Assembly (NCBI RefSeq): GCF_000005505.3
Contig: NC_016133.3
Coordinates: forward strand, 38,653,237-38,717,236
Reading direction: 5' to 3'
Origin: Brachypodium distachyon
Taxonomy: Eukaryota; Streptophyta; Magnoliopsida; Poales; Poaceae
DNA: 64,000 nucleotides
This document shows, piece after piece, positions 11,740 to 23,100 of the stretch (its first letter is position 1; each line of letters begins with the position of its first letter). A model generated the notes under the pieces. The model ran no database searches, had not been told where the DNA came from, and saw nothing but the letters and a program-made list of their open reading frames with translations. The position numbers and the translations under genes are program-made.

Positions 11740-12370
11740 CCTCGCGACCTCGCATCCGTCCTCAGTACACCGGCCGGCGACCCTGCATACGCACCTCCCT
11801 CTCCCCTCTTGGCTCCGCTGGACCGTTGACGGCGCACGGCCCCTGCGGCCGCGCCGCACGCCGCGTGCGGCCGGCAGCCAGCGGGAGCCAGCAGCCGCTG
11901 CTCCACCAAAGGCGGTCACGCCGCTTTGGGAGCGCTTATGCCCCATAGCGAAGCGCTACCTCGTGCGCTTAGTGCTGCTTTTTGGAACCCTGATTTTTTA
12001 ATATGGTTTAAGTTCATGCATATCTGATTTCATCAGTTTCAGTAGACTTCATCAAGTCATGGGTTGTGGCTTCAATCCCCGGATATTTGTTTGCATGTGC
12101 TGTGCTGCTGCTATGAAGCATTGTTTAGCAAACAATGTTTTGGGAATTTCTTAGTATCCAGGTTTGTTTTTATTAGTTATATTGTGTATTTCTAAGAATT
12201 ATGGGCACTTTCTGGGTGGTGTTCACTTCAGTTATGGCCAGGGTAGCTAATTTTTTTATGCTCCAATAAATGCCATAGATCTTGTTAGTGAACTTTTGGT
12301 GATAATATTGTCAGTGGGTTCCTTTTTAGTTTAATAGTTCAACTAATCTGATCTTCATTGTTATGCACAG
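11740..12370. other. GC-rich stretch then intron-like DNA before the SPP fragment
   Basis: The first 260 bp are GC-rich with short overlapping ORFs in several frames, without a recognised domain. From about 12000 the sequence becomes AT-rich and looks like an intron leading into the acceptor at 12370. Nothing else is supported. Confidence 0.4.
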
Positions 12371-13325
12371 CTCCTGTTCCCACCCGCAGATGCTGCCTCC
12401 ATGCTTTTCATTGGTGACACTGTTATATCTGGTTAGTAATAGAATAGAAGTTCTTTTGTTTGTGCCAAATTATATTTGCGGATTGTTCTTCTGTAACTTG
12501 CAATGGTAATAGATATTTCCTGATGAAAAGTAACATCAGCTTCACTATGACTTGTGTGTGTCAACTTCATTTGGCATAATCACCTGTATTTATAGTGAGA
12601 CCTTAGTAAAATTTTCGCATCATTGCAGCTCTTTCTCTTGTTGGTCTAAGAGGACAAAATAGTATTTATCAGCATTTTCTTATTCTTGTTGGTCTAAGAG
12701 GACATTCTATCTTTTCTTTAGTATTAGTACTAGAGAAAAGTGCAGATTTGAAACTAGAACGTTGCCAATTCTTGTTCAGATGCACCCTGCTTGCTTGGCT
12801 GTTTTACTTGCTCGGTTGCTCTATATGGGATCCATGCCACTCGTTTGCTGTTGCCAGTATGATTAAAAAAAATTGTGGCCCAAGGGGCCGAGACAGTATG
12901 CGCCAACAAAAACAAATTATATTTTGAAGTTTGAACTGCCTCTTGGATTAACCATTGTATTCAATTCTGCATATTGGAGCAGTTGCTGCATCATTCAGCA
13001 CATAATATGGATTTCTGCTTTTTGGTTCCAGGTATATGTGTTGCACTTGCCCTCTGTATTACTGTGCCAAGAGGTAGCAAGAACCGTTTCTTTAATTACG
13101 CATTTTTGCAATACACTGTCAGCTTGACTGTAATGATCATCATAATGAACTGGTTTCAATCCACACAGGTGAGTTATGCTACTTGAGTTGCACCTGATAT
13201 TATCTTGAAAATAAAAATGCCTTGTTCTATATGCTCATTTCATCTTTGTTTTTTTTCAGTACGTTGCTTCTGGCGTGATTGGTTTTGTTGCTGTTCACTG
13301 TTTGTGGAATGTGCAAGTAAAACAG
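12371..13325 (+). pseudogene. Signal peptide peptidase (SPP/HM13-like) gene fragment, catalytically broken
   Basis: Three exons (12371-12431, 13032-13168, 13260-13325) with proper GT-AG borders join in one frame of 88 codons. They match the C-terminal third of plant signal peptide peptidase, an ER intramembrane aspartyl protease that cleaves leftover signal peptides. Recognisable parts are LLFPPADAASM, the GxGD region, ICVALAL, NWFQS and GVIGFVAVHCLWN. The GxGD motif reads FIGD, so the first Gly is lost, although its Asp remains. The family's PAL motif after NWFQ is deleted (NWFQSTQYVAS). The upstream exons with the YD motif are not in the window before the element A LTR. Frame and splice sites survive, so it may still be transcribed, but it cannot be an active protease. 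Confidence 0.82.
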
Positions 13326-13423
13326 GTAAGGTCGGTAAATCTTTGCCATATTGTTGTTTGTACAATAGATATGCCTATTGCCAGTCCCAATTGTGTGGTG
13401 ACTGATGACATTCCGTAGTGATA

Positions 13424-13509
13424 TACTCGCTCCGTCTCATAAACATTGGCGCGGATTTAAACTAGCTCTAGTTCAAAATTGTGTCAATCTTTATGGAATG
13501 GAGAGAGTA
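13424..13509. mobile_element. Stowaway-like MITE, 86 bp
   Basis: The unit begins and ends with TA and has inverted ends CTCGCTCCGTCTCATAA and (rev. comp.) CTCTCTCCATTCCATAA. These are the CTCCCTCCGT-type termini of Stowaway (Tc1/mariner) MITEs with the TA target site. Confidence 0.75.
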
Positions 13510-13545
13510 TGCTATTTGCTAATATCTCTTTTTTTTCCCTCTCGC

Positions 13546-13663
13546 TTGAGGGTGACAACAATCAGCCGACGAGTGAAGTGTGGGATTGGAACAAGTATGG
13601 AACCAAACTGAAGTTTCATGGATGGTTTCTTAACACTGCCAACGAGGATGATGACGGAGGTGA
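13546..13663 (+). pseudogene. Left part of an unidentified gene cut by the CACTA element
   Basis: An open frame reads SEVWDWNKYGTKL, FHGWFLN and then an acidic run NEDDDGG up to the CACTA boundary. Across the transposon the same frame resumes at 41860 as EDGDGGEDDAY. The join reconstructs a short acidic repeat, which supports a single interrupted gene. I do not recognise the family. Confidence 0.45.
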
Positions 13664-13985
13664 CACTACTACAAAACGGTCTATATGCAACGGCATATCA
13701 GTAACGGGTCCGGTGCGATCGTTATTGATGAACAACATCAGTGTCGGTCGCGGCCGCGACCGTTACTGATGAACAGAGCGGGGTCTGTCCGTCCCCGCCC
13801 AGCCATACATCAGACGACCGCCACTGATTAACCATCATACCTCGTGAGATACATCAGTGCCGGTCGGTTAAGAGGCGACCGCCACTGATGAACCATGCAT
13901 CAGTAACGGTCGCCCTAACGCGACCGTTACTGATGTACCCACTATTATCAGTAACAGTCGCCCAACTCCCGACCGCCACTGATGA
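13664..13985 (+). repeat. Left terminal and subterminal repeats of the CACTA element
   Basis: After the terminal CACTACTACAAAA come about ten copies, in both orientations, of a 12-15 bp motif CATCAGTRACGGTCG, partly degenerate. Such arrays are the binding sites for the element's own DNA-binding protein in En/Spm. A TTTAAATA stretch at about 13995 could be the promoter TATA. Confidence 0.8.
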
Positions 13986-14230
13986 TCGTCGCGGTTTAAA
14001 TACGAAGAGCAAAGCCACAGCTGGTCGCGCTGCGCGTCGTAACGGACCAGCTGCGGCCCCTTCTTCTCCGGCGACGGCGAAGCGCTGCCCGGCGGTGCCA
14101 TGGCTGCCGACGAGCCCCCCAGGTAGCCCCTCCACCCTCCCCCTTCCTCCTCTCTCCCCCCCGCGCCGGCCGCCGCCGTTTCCATGGCTGGCGGGTGGCC
14201 ATGGCCGGCGAGCTCCGATTCTCGACCCCG

Positions 14231-17200
14231 AAGCTTCCCTCTCCCGCCCGATCTATCTCTCCCTCTGGATCTATCTCGCCGGCCTCCAATTTCTCTCCGA
14301 AGTTCCCCAATTTCAAAGTTTTGAGCTCCGGCCGCCGACCAAAATGCGGCCTTGTCATCGTCGCCCGGAGCTTCCCTGTAACATCCCAATTTTTAAAATT
14401 CTTCATATGCATTGCATATCATAAGCATCATGTCACCCTTGCATCTGAACACTTTCAAAACCCTAAAGTTTTCCCAGAAAACCCTTTTGCAAAAATGCTT
14501 TTATTTGTTTTTGGGCTTTGATCTTGCTCTTGACTATTTGCATTTTTAACCCATGAGGGTATTGTGATAAAAAGGGATTTATTGCATATATAAAGCTATC
14601 CCATAATTGGCTTTTGAAAGTATTTTGAAAAAAATAATTTGATTCGATAGCCTAAGGGCCCTAAAAGCCATTTTATATGCAAATATATTTTTAAATATTT
14701 TATTTTGAGAAAATTCTTGCTCCAAAAGTTAGATCATATGAAAATATGATTTTACAAATTTTGTTGCATTTTATTTGGAGTGATTTGGAGCTCCGAATCA
14801 ATTTTGAGGTTCGAAAACAGAAAATAGATAAAAGAAAAGGAAAAACCGAGGAAAACCGACCGAACCGGCCGAACCGGACCGGCCTGGTCAAACCGGACCG
14901 GACCGGACCGACCCGGACCGGCTCGGCCCGCCCGAGCCGCCCGCTCTCACTGACCGGTGGGACCCACGCGTCATCTTCAACCTCCGTCCGAAAAATCCGG
15001 CCACGCACGCCCGCGAACTGCCCATGACTCCACCTCCGATTTCTCCGCGCTCAGGCCGTTTTCTCCAAATCCTTGCGCGTCACCCCGAAGGCCTCGCTTT
15101 TCTCCTTCACTTCCCCCAAACCCCACGTTCAATTTCGCACCGGTTAGAAAGTAATTGCTCGCCGGAGTTTGCTGCTGCCACCGCCATTCTTCGCGTTTCT
15201 CCGCCGTTCCGGTGAGGTTCTTCCCGCGCCACTCCCCCAGCCTCTCCTCTCCCCGTCCCGAACGTCGTGACGCGCTCGCCTTGGCGTTTGGCCGCCGCCG
15301 CCGCCTCCGGCCGCCGCGCCGGTCATCTTCCTCAGCGCCGGCCGCCGTCCGCGCGCCGCCTCCGCCTCCCGCTCCGCCTGGCCGCACCCCCGCGCCGTGC
15401 CCGCCGCCCGCGCTCCGCCCCGCGCCCGTGCGCCGCGCCGCCCGCCGCCCTCCGCGCGCTGTCCGTGCCCGCGCCGCCGCCTGCGCCACCCCGCTCCGCC
15501 CGCGCGCCGCCCGTCGCGTCCTGCGTCCCGCGCCGCCTCCGCGCAGCCCGCGCTGCGCGCGCGACCCGCTGCCCCGCGCCGCCCGCCGCCACCGTGCGCG
15601 CGCCGCCCCTGCTGCTCGCCCGCGCCGCCCCTGCCCGCGCCGCCGCCGGCCGGAACCCTAGAAACCGGCCAGTCCCGTGCTGCCACGTGGCAGGGCTTTT
15701 ATTTTATTTTATTTTATTTTATTTTCGGCCGAAGTGGATAATGCACTTTTGCAGAAAAGACCCTACAACTTCAAACCTTTATATCTTTCAAACCGTTTGT
15801 CCAAAATTTGTGTTCCGCACCTTTCTGGAATCGTCGTAACGTGTAGAATATTTTGGCACGGTTTATTTTCAGTTTTGAACAACTTAGACAGTAGCTATTT
15901 ACAGAAGGGTTGAATATGGTTCAAATTTCAAATGAATTGTTTCAAAATAGTTTTGAGCATGTTATCTTGCTGTAAAATTATTTAAAGTTGTTCTCTATCC
16001 ATTAGGACCAGAGAAGAAATTATTTTGTGTATAATCATGGCATGCAAGTTAAATATTGCTCTATGTTACAAAAGCCGCACAATCTTTTGTTTTAAACCCT
16101 ATCCATGTTTCTTGCATATTAATTACCACTTTGATGTTGTATAATCTGTCCAAATCTTTTGAGAGCCTTTTCAAAACAGAAACAAAACTTTGTACGTTAG
16201 AAGTAACCTTTGTGTGCATCAGCATAGCATGTGCATCATGGCATGATTTTTGTATTGAATGTTGTGTTTATTGTGTGTGTTCCTTTTATTTTAGATTGTG
16301 TGGAGTGTAATCATTGTTGTTGCGAAGAGTGCGAGAACTACCACAACCTTGGACAAGGCAAGTTCACTTTGATCATTCTCCTAAATATTTTTACTATGCA
16401 CTAGATGTTTCATTAGATGCATCAGGAATATTACTCGTACTTCTATGCTAGCTATAAATCCCAGGTAGTCTAGTTTACCCTCGCCATTACCTTGCTACCA
16501 TATTGCCATCGATTGTAGTTAAATGCTAGGCTATGGTAGTATCGTGGGGGAAATAACTACATTATTTATTGTTATGCCTTTGGCGATATGAAATGATTTT
16601 ATTAGATGTAAGGCAAAACAATTAATTAAATGGACCGTCCTGGGTGGGCAGCTTGGAAGATTTTGAGGATTAGCGGCGTCAGGTCCATTTCTATGGGTCC
16701 CTCTGAGTCGATTTCCTGTGGATTCAGGAATGGATCGTCCATGGACGTCTCTCCCGTGGATTCGGGGAGCGCCTACGTTGCAAATGTGGAATGCCACCTG
16801 GGGTAACCGAGACTGGACTAGTTTCCTATTTAGAAGCTTCTAGTACAACCACAATGCTATATGGGCTCTGGCGAGACAAGAGTAAGTTGTATGAACCTAG
16901 ACCCGAGGAATTGTACTGAGGTAGCTGTGTAGGGGGAGCGTGATTCTCTCGTGGTTTAGGGAATTACCTCTGAAAATCTCGTAATCGATGCCGTTGCTAC
17001 TCTACCCAGAGGACAGCAAGGGATTAACACGTCGGTTTCTTGTGGGGAATGTGTACAAACTCTCGAGAGCGTCAAAACTAAGTACTTAGCCGTGTCCCCG
17101 GCAACGGACAATTTGAGCGACTAGATGTGGAGCTGTAAGGAAAGTCTCACTCATTCTAACTTCTTAAATAAAATGAATGGTTGAACAGGGTAGGGGCACT

Positions 17201-17860
17201 TGATGAATCCACATCATTGTGCTCTAGGATAATAGGAGCATGGGTGTGTCTACCCCGTGTCCAATAGTGATAAAATTCTATTTGATTAAAAGATAGGATT
17301 CAATAACTAAGCTTTTATGCAAATAGCTTGAACCCCACTTTACCACATTATGCATATATTTGGTAGGCTCTGGTATAACTCCTAGTGAATCTTGCCAATA
17401 CATTCAATGTATTGACCCTAGTGGTTGCATCGTCTAATGATGCAGGAAGCTCCGACGACGAGTAAGACGTACGTTCTGCATATTTGGGTTACGGGCCTAC
17501 ATTCCAACACGCTCGCACCGTGGTGTTGATGTGCCCTTGTATCTTCCGTTTTCCGCTGCTAAACAATTGTTTTATTTCTAGCTAACCCGTGAGGTTATGC
17601 GAATTGTAAGTACCCTTTTATATTCTGGATGATACGTTGTAATATTGAGACCTTTGTTCTATGATATTACATCTTGAAACTGTGTGTGCTAGTGAGTCGA
17701 TCCAGGGACTAGCACTAAAGCACAGAGATCGAACCCATTTACGGGGGCGGTCGCTTCATTCCCTCTCCCTTGCGAGCTCTCTCTCCCTCCCAATCTTTCT
17801 CGCTGGCCTCCAATTTCTCTCCGAATGTCTCTAATTTCAAACTTTTAGTTAGCTCCGATT
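14231..17860 (+). repeat. Duplicated CACTA leader of about 137 bp, copy 2 split by X2
   Basis: Copy 1 starts at about 14231 (AAGCTTCCCTCTCCC) and holds GGCCTCCAATTTCTCTCCG. Copy 2 starts at about 14368 (GAGCTTCCC), is interrupted by X2, and continues from 17764 with GGCCTCCAATTTCTCTCCG again. The two copies have diverged by many substitutions, so the duplication is old. No coding function is seen; it lies in the likely 5' leader of the CACTA genes. Confidence 0.65.
14377..17758 (+). mobile_element. X2, 3.38 kb TG...CA unit with TTCCC target duplication (probable long solo LTR)
   Basis: The unit begins TGTAACATCCC and ends GGTCGCTTCA, flanked by TTCCC at 14372-14376 and 17759-17763. It shares ends and internal blocks with X1 in the same order: an AT-rich start, a GC-rich block (about 14850-15680), an AT-rich stretch, a block reading GGACTAGTTTCCTATTTA, and the end GATCGAACCC followed by a G-rich run. 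No gag, pol or second LTR is present. The GC-rich block yields long ORFs on both strands that are artefacts of composition. Confidence 0.8.
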
Positions 17861-17929
17861 AATTAACACCTTAATCCCCTTGTCAATGATCAGGCTAACT
17901 ATTTTGCTTTGTTTGTTTTCTTGTGTGTT

Positions 17930-18397
17930 GTGTTGTAGATCGAAGGACCGTTCTTGGATGTACGCCAAGGAAAGAATCAATGCTTGATGGATAACCGAAT
18001 GGACGGTCTTTTCTGGAGTCGCGAAAGGTGTTATGGAATGAAAAGGACTTGTGATGATGCGTTGTCCATGTCGCAAATTTGGAAACACATGCATGATGAA
18101 GCCTGAAGATGTTCAGATGCACGTGCTGGCATCGGGTTTTGTGGAAGGTTATTCTTGCTGGACTTGTCACGGGGAGGATGCGGTTGATGTCGGTAGCGAT
18201 AGCGAAGATGATGATGTCCCGCAGTATGATCTGGCGAATGATTCTGAGGAAGAAACAAGAGTCGATGAGGAGGCTAATGTGGAAGGTGAAGGAGCTCCAC
18301 GTGGCAAGATTGTCGAAATGCTAGATGAACCGTACCTACAGGAGCAGCTGGAGGACCCGAAGATGAGGCAGAGTCTGCTCAATTCAAAAAATTGTTA
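17930..18397 (+). pseudogene. Remnant of the CACTA transposase N-terminal domain (Transpos_assoc-like)
   Basis: The frames read RSWMYAKERIN followed by a stop, then CPCRKFGNTCMM, HVLASGFVEGY and CWTCHGED, in the order known for the transposase-associated zinc-binding domain (PF13963) at the start of TNP2-type transposases. An acidic linker follows and ends near QSLLNSKNC with a stop at 18396. The large DDE catalytic domain that should come next is absent: the sequence goes straight to the accessory gene. The two parts of the domain are in different frames and one stop lies between them. Confidence 0.7.
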
Positions 18398-20205
18398 GAA
18401 AGTGGATGGACAAACCCTACGAAATCATCAAGAAGAAATGGCCGTCGGTAACTGATGTGGCCGAATGGGAAAAATTCAAGAAGGAATCGTCTGACCTTGC
18501 CTTCATTGCGAAGAGTGAACGTAAGAGGGCGTTGCACGCGAGGAAGCCCTTGAACCACAGGGTAGGGAGTGTAGGGAAAGAGGGGAAGAAGAAGGTCTGG
18601 CGCAAGCAGGACTGAATTCTCGAGGTGGCAGGAAGGGTGCCTCCAGTGCATGACATGCTGGAGGACCAACGTGCTAGAGAATATGCACGTCAGCACATGA
18701 CACCCGAGGAGTGGGCGGGCATTGAGCCAATGCAGCCGCCTGTTAAAAATTTTACGGTAAGGGTGCACGTGCATTTATTTTTTTTTGGAGTTAATTATAA
18801 CACTCCTGATCCATATAGACTCACGTCCTGTCTTATATGATAACAGGAAAATGCCCACAAATGGGAGGAGAGCAAGAGGTCAGAAACCTCCGACAACTCC
18901 GTGCAGAGCAAGAGGTGGGAGTTGGCTGTGACCGCCGGCTTGCAAAAGGCGGAGCACACGGGCCGTGTTCTAAGGGAAGGCGAAGGGGCCTGCTGGGATG
19001 ATTATTTCCCGCCTGCTCCGAAGCGAAGCAGGGTCCAGAAAAAGCTCCCCGCTTCTGCTGAAATAATAGAACAAGCTAAGGCGGAGGCGTGAGAGCAGGC
19101 ATCTATCGTGTCTCAGGAGGTGTCGCGGGAATATGCAGTGCAAGCCGTCCATCATTTGGTGTCGGCATTGGCTAAAGACCACCCCGCCCTTGATGCCATA
19201 CTCGGGGGAGGAGTGGAAGGTTTGAGGAACCTCCTTCCTCCTCATCCTCCTCTTCCCCCGCGAAAGAGCACCCCGCTGAAGAGCAGCGCCGCCTCCGACA
19301 CACGTATGGATGACGAAGACACCTACACCCCAGGTTACAGCCCGGCTCCTAGCATGGACAACCCCCCCGCTAGCCAATCGGACCCAAGCGAGGGCATCCG
19401 GGATAACGATCCGGGTCCGAGCGACAACATCCTTGTAAGCATACTTTTCAAACTCTTTTTCACTCCTTACCTTCATGAATAAAGATCTTACACACATATG
19501 CCTTCTTCTTGTTACGCGCAGGCACCGGTGAAGTGTCGTATCCACGTTGACAAGCCTGGGAAGCCTGTAGGTGCCATTGGCCGCCTGATGCCCAGACAAT
19601 CACCGCCACTGGTGCACAGCTTTCTTATGAACGACGCACAAGTGAGTGTGATGGTGGACTCCGTCGTCGAGGAGCATCGGGATTATGCTATCCTGCTACC
19701 TCCGGAGGAAGGCGTGGATATCCTAGGCGGTTGTCCAAACTACCGGATTATGTGGCCTAGGAGCTTGGTATCTCTCTACAACCAGCGCCGGCCCTCTATG
19801 ACTCCATCTCCCTCCGCCCACAAAGATACTTCTCATTCGCCGCTCGACCTTTCCCCTAGGATACTTCCTCCTGTCGATGCCGGCGGAGATGAAGAGCGGG
19901 CAATGTCGATGCCTGCACAGCTCAAAGATAGCCAGACCACAGGGTCGGCACAGGCTGGAAGCGTCCCTCCCACCTTCTCTCTCTTCGGTGCCACTGAGTC
20001 CATGGGTGGCCGTAAGATCGATGACAAGTACAAGGCAGAGGAGCAGAAGGCATGGGACAGTAAGAGGAGGCATAAAAAAAGGGGTTGCGATGGCAAGACC
20101 ATCAAGGAGTCCTCCAATATCACTCAAGATGAGATGCACTATGTACCTGACATAACTAGAGTCTGGGAGGACAATAGGCCTGACATTCTCATAAAGAACC
20201 CCCGT
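18398..20205 (+). pseudogene. CACTA accessory gene, 5' part: Transposase_24-like and DUF8039-like regions
   Basis: Three exons can be read: about 18404-18756, 18847-19434 and 19522-20205, with GT-AG introns in phase 0. The first two match plant transposase (Ptta/En/Spm, Transposase_24) proteins: KKWPSVTD, EFKK-like FKKESSD, LNHRVGS, and later LAVTAGLQKAEHTGRV. The third exon reads CRIHVDKPGKPVGAIGR...ILGG...MWPRSLV, the pattern of the DUF8039 domain in the same family. Stops at about 18614 and 19090 break the frame. Retrotransposon B entered at 20206; the frame resumes with the Ulp1-like part beyond 40488. In intact relatives this is one long accessory protein of CACTA elements. Confidence 0.7.
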
Positions 20206-21115
20206 TGTCGCACCAGTGGCACCCGGGGTACCACCGCTGCATGACACGTGGGCCACCTCGCTTGCTCCCCGGGAGGATCACACCCCGAGCAGCACCCCGC
20301 TAGCTGTCGGGGAAGTCACCAGCACGGCAGGGCTAGCCGAGCTGCGGGGGTTGCCTTGGAGGGCAGCAAGAGAAATCCCGCCTGGGCGCTTCCCGGGAAG
20401 GTTACTTGCCGGGACGGGCGTTCCCGGGCGTAGGCACCCGTAACAGGAGCGGGACCGAGTGAGCAGGACAGCGACGCCACGTGGCCGCTCGACAGGCTCC
20501 CCGTACGCAGGGTTCATCAGGACAAGGAGTGGAGCACACTCTAGCATTAAATGCACCGACAGAAAGGGGATTCCCCGTCCAGTCATCCTACAGTGACTGG
20601 TCCGGTGTAAATCCTAGGCGCGCAGAACCCTAGTTGCAGGGCTACCCATCCTGCATGCGAGCCAGCGCGGCAGGGCCAAGCTGCCCTGGCTCCCTGTTCG
20701 CCATCTGTCACCCATGCACCGAGGCACCTGTGGTATCCCCTTGAGTATAAAAGGAGGACCCCCGTCAACGGTCAAAGGGTTCGGTACGGTTCGGGGTTGG
20801 ATGGACTCTTAGTTCACTACTAACTGTAGGCAAGAGTAGCAAGTAGCACTTAGCTAAGAAGAGAGAGAGCACCCGGGGACTCCCCCCGGCAACTTGTAAA
20901 CCCTTGCTCATCGGTTAATAGCAAACTCAGAAGCAGGACGTAGGGTTTTACACCTCAGGGCGGCCCGAACCTGGGTAAAAACAATCATGTGTTCATCATG
21001 TCCCAACGCTTGACATTGGCCTCGCCGGCGATCGGCGGAGTGATCCCCGTCGCCCACTGCCGAACCTAAAAGGGGTGCTCGCGCATCCCCGGTGTCTGAG
21101 CCCTGTGCTACGATA
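20206..21115 (+). repeat. 5' LTR of element B
   Basis: Starts TGTCGCACCAGTGG and ends GTGCTACGATA; the last CA has become TA. A G-box (CCACGTGG) lies at about 20475, TATAAAAG at 20746-20753, and the GTAGGGTTTTACACCTC block near the end. Length 910 bp, the same as the C LTR, which is clearly diverged from it, so B and C are distinct subfamilies. The sequence TCTGGCCCGCCAGGTAGGGG after it is the primer-binding region. Confidence 0.88.
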
Positions 21116-21223
21116 TCTGGCCCGCCAGGTAGGGGACGCGTGTGGATAGTTCGTCGGAGATCGCCGGCGCCGTCGCCTGCAGCAGCATCGGCCTCGTCTA
21201 CCCCGAAAACAGAGCAAGTCGCC

Positions 21224-23100
21224 ATGCCTCCCAAGCGGGCTGGTGACTCTTGGATCGACCCGCGTGATGCCCCAACGGTGCACACGCGGTTGCACGACGC
21301 GCAACCCGCGTCGCGGGCTCAAGGTTCTCCTGAGCTCTCTCTGGCGCCGCAATCGCAGCTGCCACCCCCACCTCCTCGGCCGTCGGCGGACAACGGGCTG
21401 AGGGGGCCAGCGGCTCCCACCGCCGGAGCCAGTCGCGCGAGCGGCCACGATGTCGCCCGTGCCGGCCAGCGAGTTCACTCGCGGGACGGAGATGCGCAGC
21501 GGCAGCTGCGCCATGAACACACGCGCGACGCGTCGGGATCGCACCCTACTCACCCGGGTGCACCGAGGGACAGGGCGGAGGGCAGCCGGTTGGAGAATCG
21601 ACTGCCCCTAGCCCAAACCCTAGCAGAAGCCATCATTGCCACGTGAGTCATGGTGCGGTACGAACCGCACCAAGGCACGCCGGCACATGAGGCGTGGAGT
21701 GCAGAGTTGGATGCGCTCCTTGCATTCGCCGCCCAGCAGCTGCAGGGCGAGGGCGCCCCGGCTGGCTCAGGCCGCGCGCAGAACCCGGGGCAGGGAGAAA
21801 ACCCTCCCCGCAAGGAGGGCAAGGAGGCAGGGATCCTGAGGGGTCCTCGGATTCGTCACCAACCGTCACACGGGGTGACGCACGCAGCATCCTGAACGCC
21901 CGCCAACAGGAGGATCTCCGCCAGCGCCCGGAGCGCCGGTGCCGGCGCGAGGCAGAGCGCCTGCGCCCGAAGGAGCCGGAGGATGCTCCCATGGGCACCG
22001 AGGACGGCTGCACCGCGTTCACCCGCGAGCTGCGCCAGGTAACATGGCCCCGCAAGTTTCGAGCGCCGGCGATTGGGACGTACGACGGGACCGTGAACCC
22101 GAAGTATTTCCTCCTGACCTACACGTTGGGGATGCACGCCATTGGCGCCGACGACAAGGTCAGGGCTAACTAGTTCCCGATGGTCCTCAAGGGATCAGCG
22201 AGAACGTGGCTGCTCAACCTGCCCGCTGGGTCGATAACCACTTGGGCGGACCTGCGCGAGTAGTTCGTGAGCGCGTTTCAAGGCGGCTACAAGCGCCCGG
22301 GAACCATGGCGAAGCTGCACACCGTGGTGCAGAAGCCAGGAGAGACGCCGTGGAGCTTCGTCAACCGCTTCTCCAGCCTCTCCTACTCCATCCTGGAGGC
22401 GGAATCTGCCGCCATCGTCAACACCTTCGCCATCAACGTCCGCGACCCCAAGATGCAGGAAAAGCTGAGCACGCATCGATCCGGACAACGCAGGAGCTCT
22501 ACGCCCTGGTGCACTTGTGCGCCATGGCCGAGGAGGGGCGCTTAGCGCCCGAACTCGCCGCTAAGGCTGCCGCGAGCCCCGCTGAGGGCTCGCAGAAGAA
22601 GAGCTCCCGCAAGCGCAAGCATAACGGGAAGCAAATCCTCGCCGTGGAGTCGGGGGCCGCCTCGAGGCCTACGAAGAAGGCCTCGCCCGCCGGCGGGTCT
22701 TGCGGTAAGTCGGGCGACTCATCCCACTGCCTCATCCACGCCAACGCTACCCACGATGCGTAGGATTGCTGCATCCTGCAGGGTATCAAGCAGAGGCGCG
22801 AGCAGCACCACGAAGAGCGTCGAGCGGCCGGCGCCTGCTTCAACTGCGGCGACATCGGGCATCTCTTCCGAGATTGCCCCAACGACCCCAGAGCGGGGCC
22901 GAAGCCTGCCGGTGGGGACGTCGGCAGAGAGGGAGCCCAGGGGGGACACGGCCAGGCCCGTGCTGGCAGGGAGCGCCCTCCCCGGGGACGAGACAAGGCT
23001 CGCGCTGAGGAGCAGCGCGAGTCCGACTCCAGCGGGGGCGATGAGCCCAGCTTACAGGAGCCCCACCGCGTCGCCTACATCCATGGGGGAGCTTACGCTC
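21224..23100 (+). pseudogene. gag of element B, broken
   Basis: The ATG at 21224 (MPPKRAGDSW) is shared with the gag of element C at 25549, which supports the start. An unstructured, proline- and arginine-rich N-terminus is followed by the gag core (KFRAP, GTYDGTVNP, LLTYTLGMHAIGADDKVRAN) and a zinc knuckle with intact CX2CX4HX4C (FNCGDIGHLFRDCP) near 22836-22880. Stops occur at 21644, 21893, about 22171 and 22261, and the frame shifts several times. In an intact copy Gag forms the particle; this copy cannot. Confidence 0.85.

Noticed and set aside
13700..13985. Regular short repeats that could suggest a CRISPR-like array
   Set aside because: They are inverted as well as direct, unevenly spaced and match the subterminal repeats at the other CACTA end; the genome is a plant.
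14977..15839. ORFs of up to 190 codons on both strands
   Set aside because: This is the GC-rich block of X2; low-complexity R/A/P sequence without a domain, caused by absence of AT-rich stop codons.
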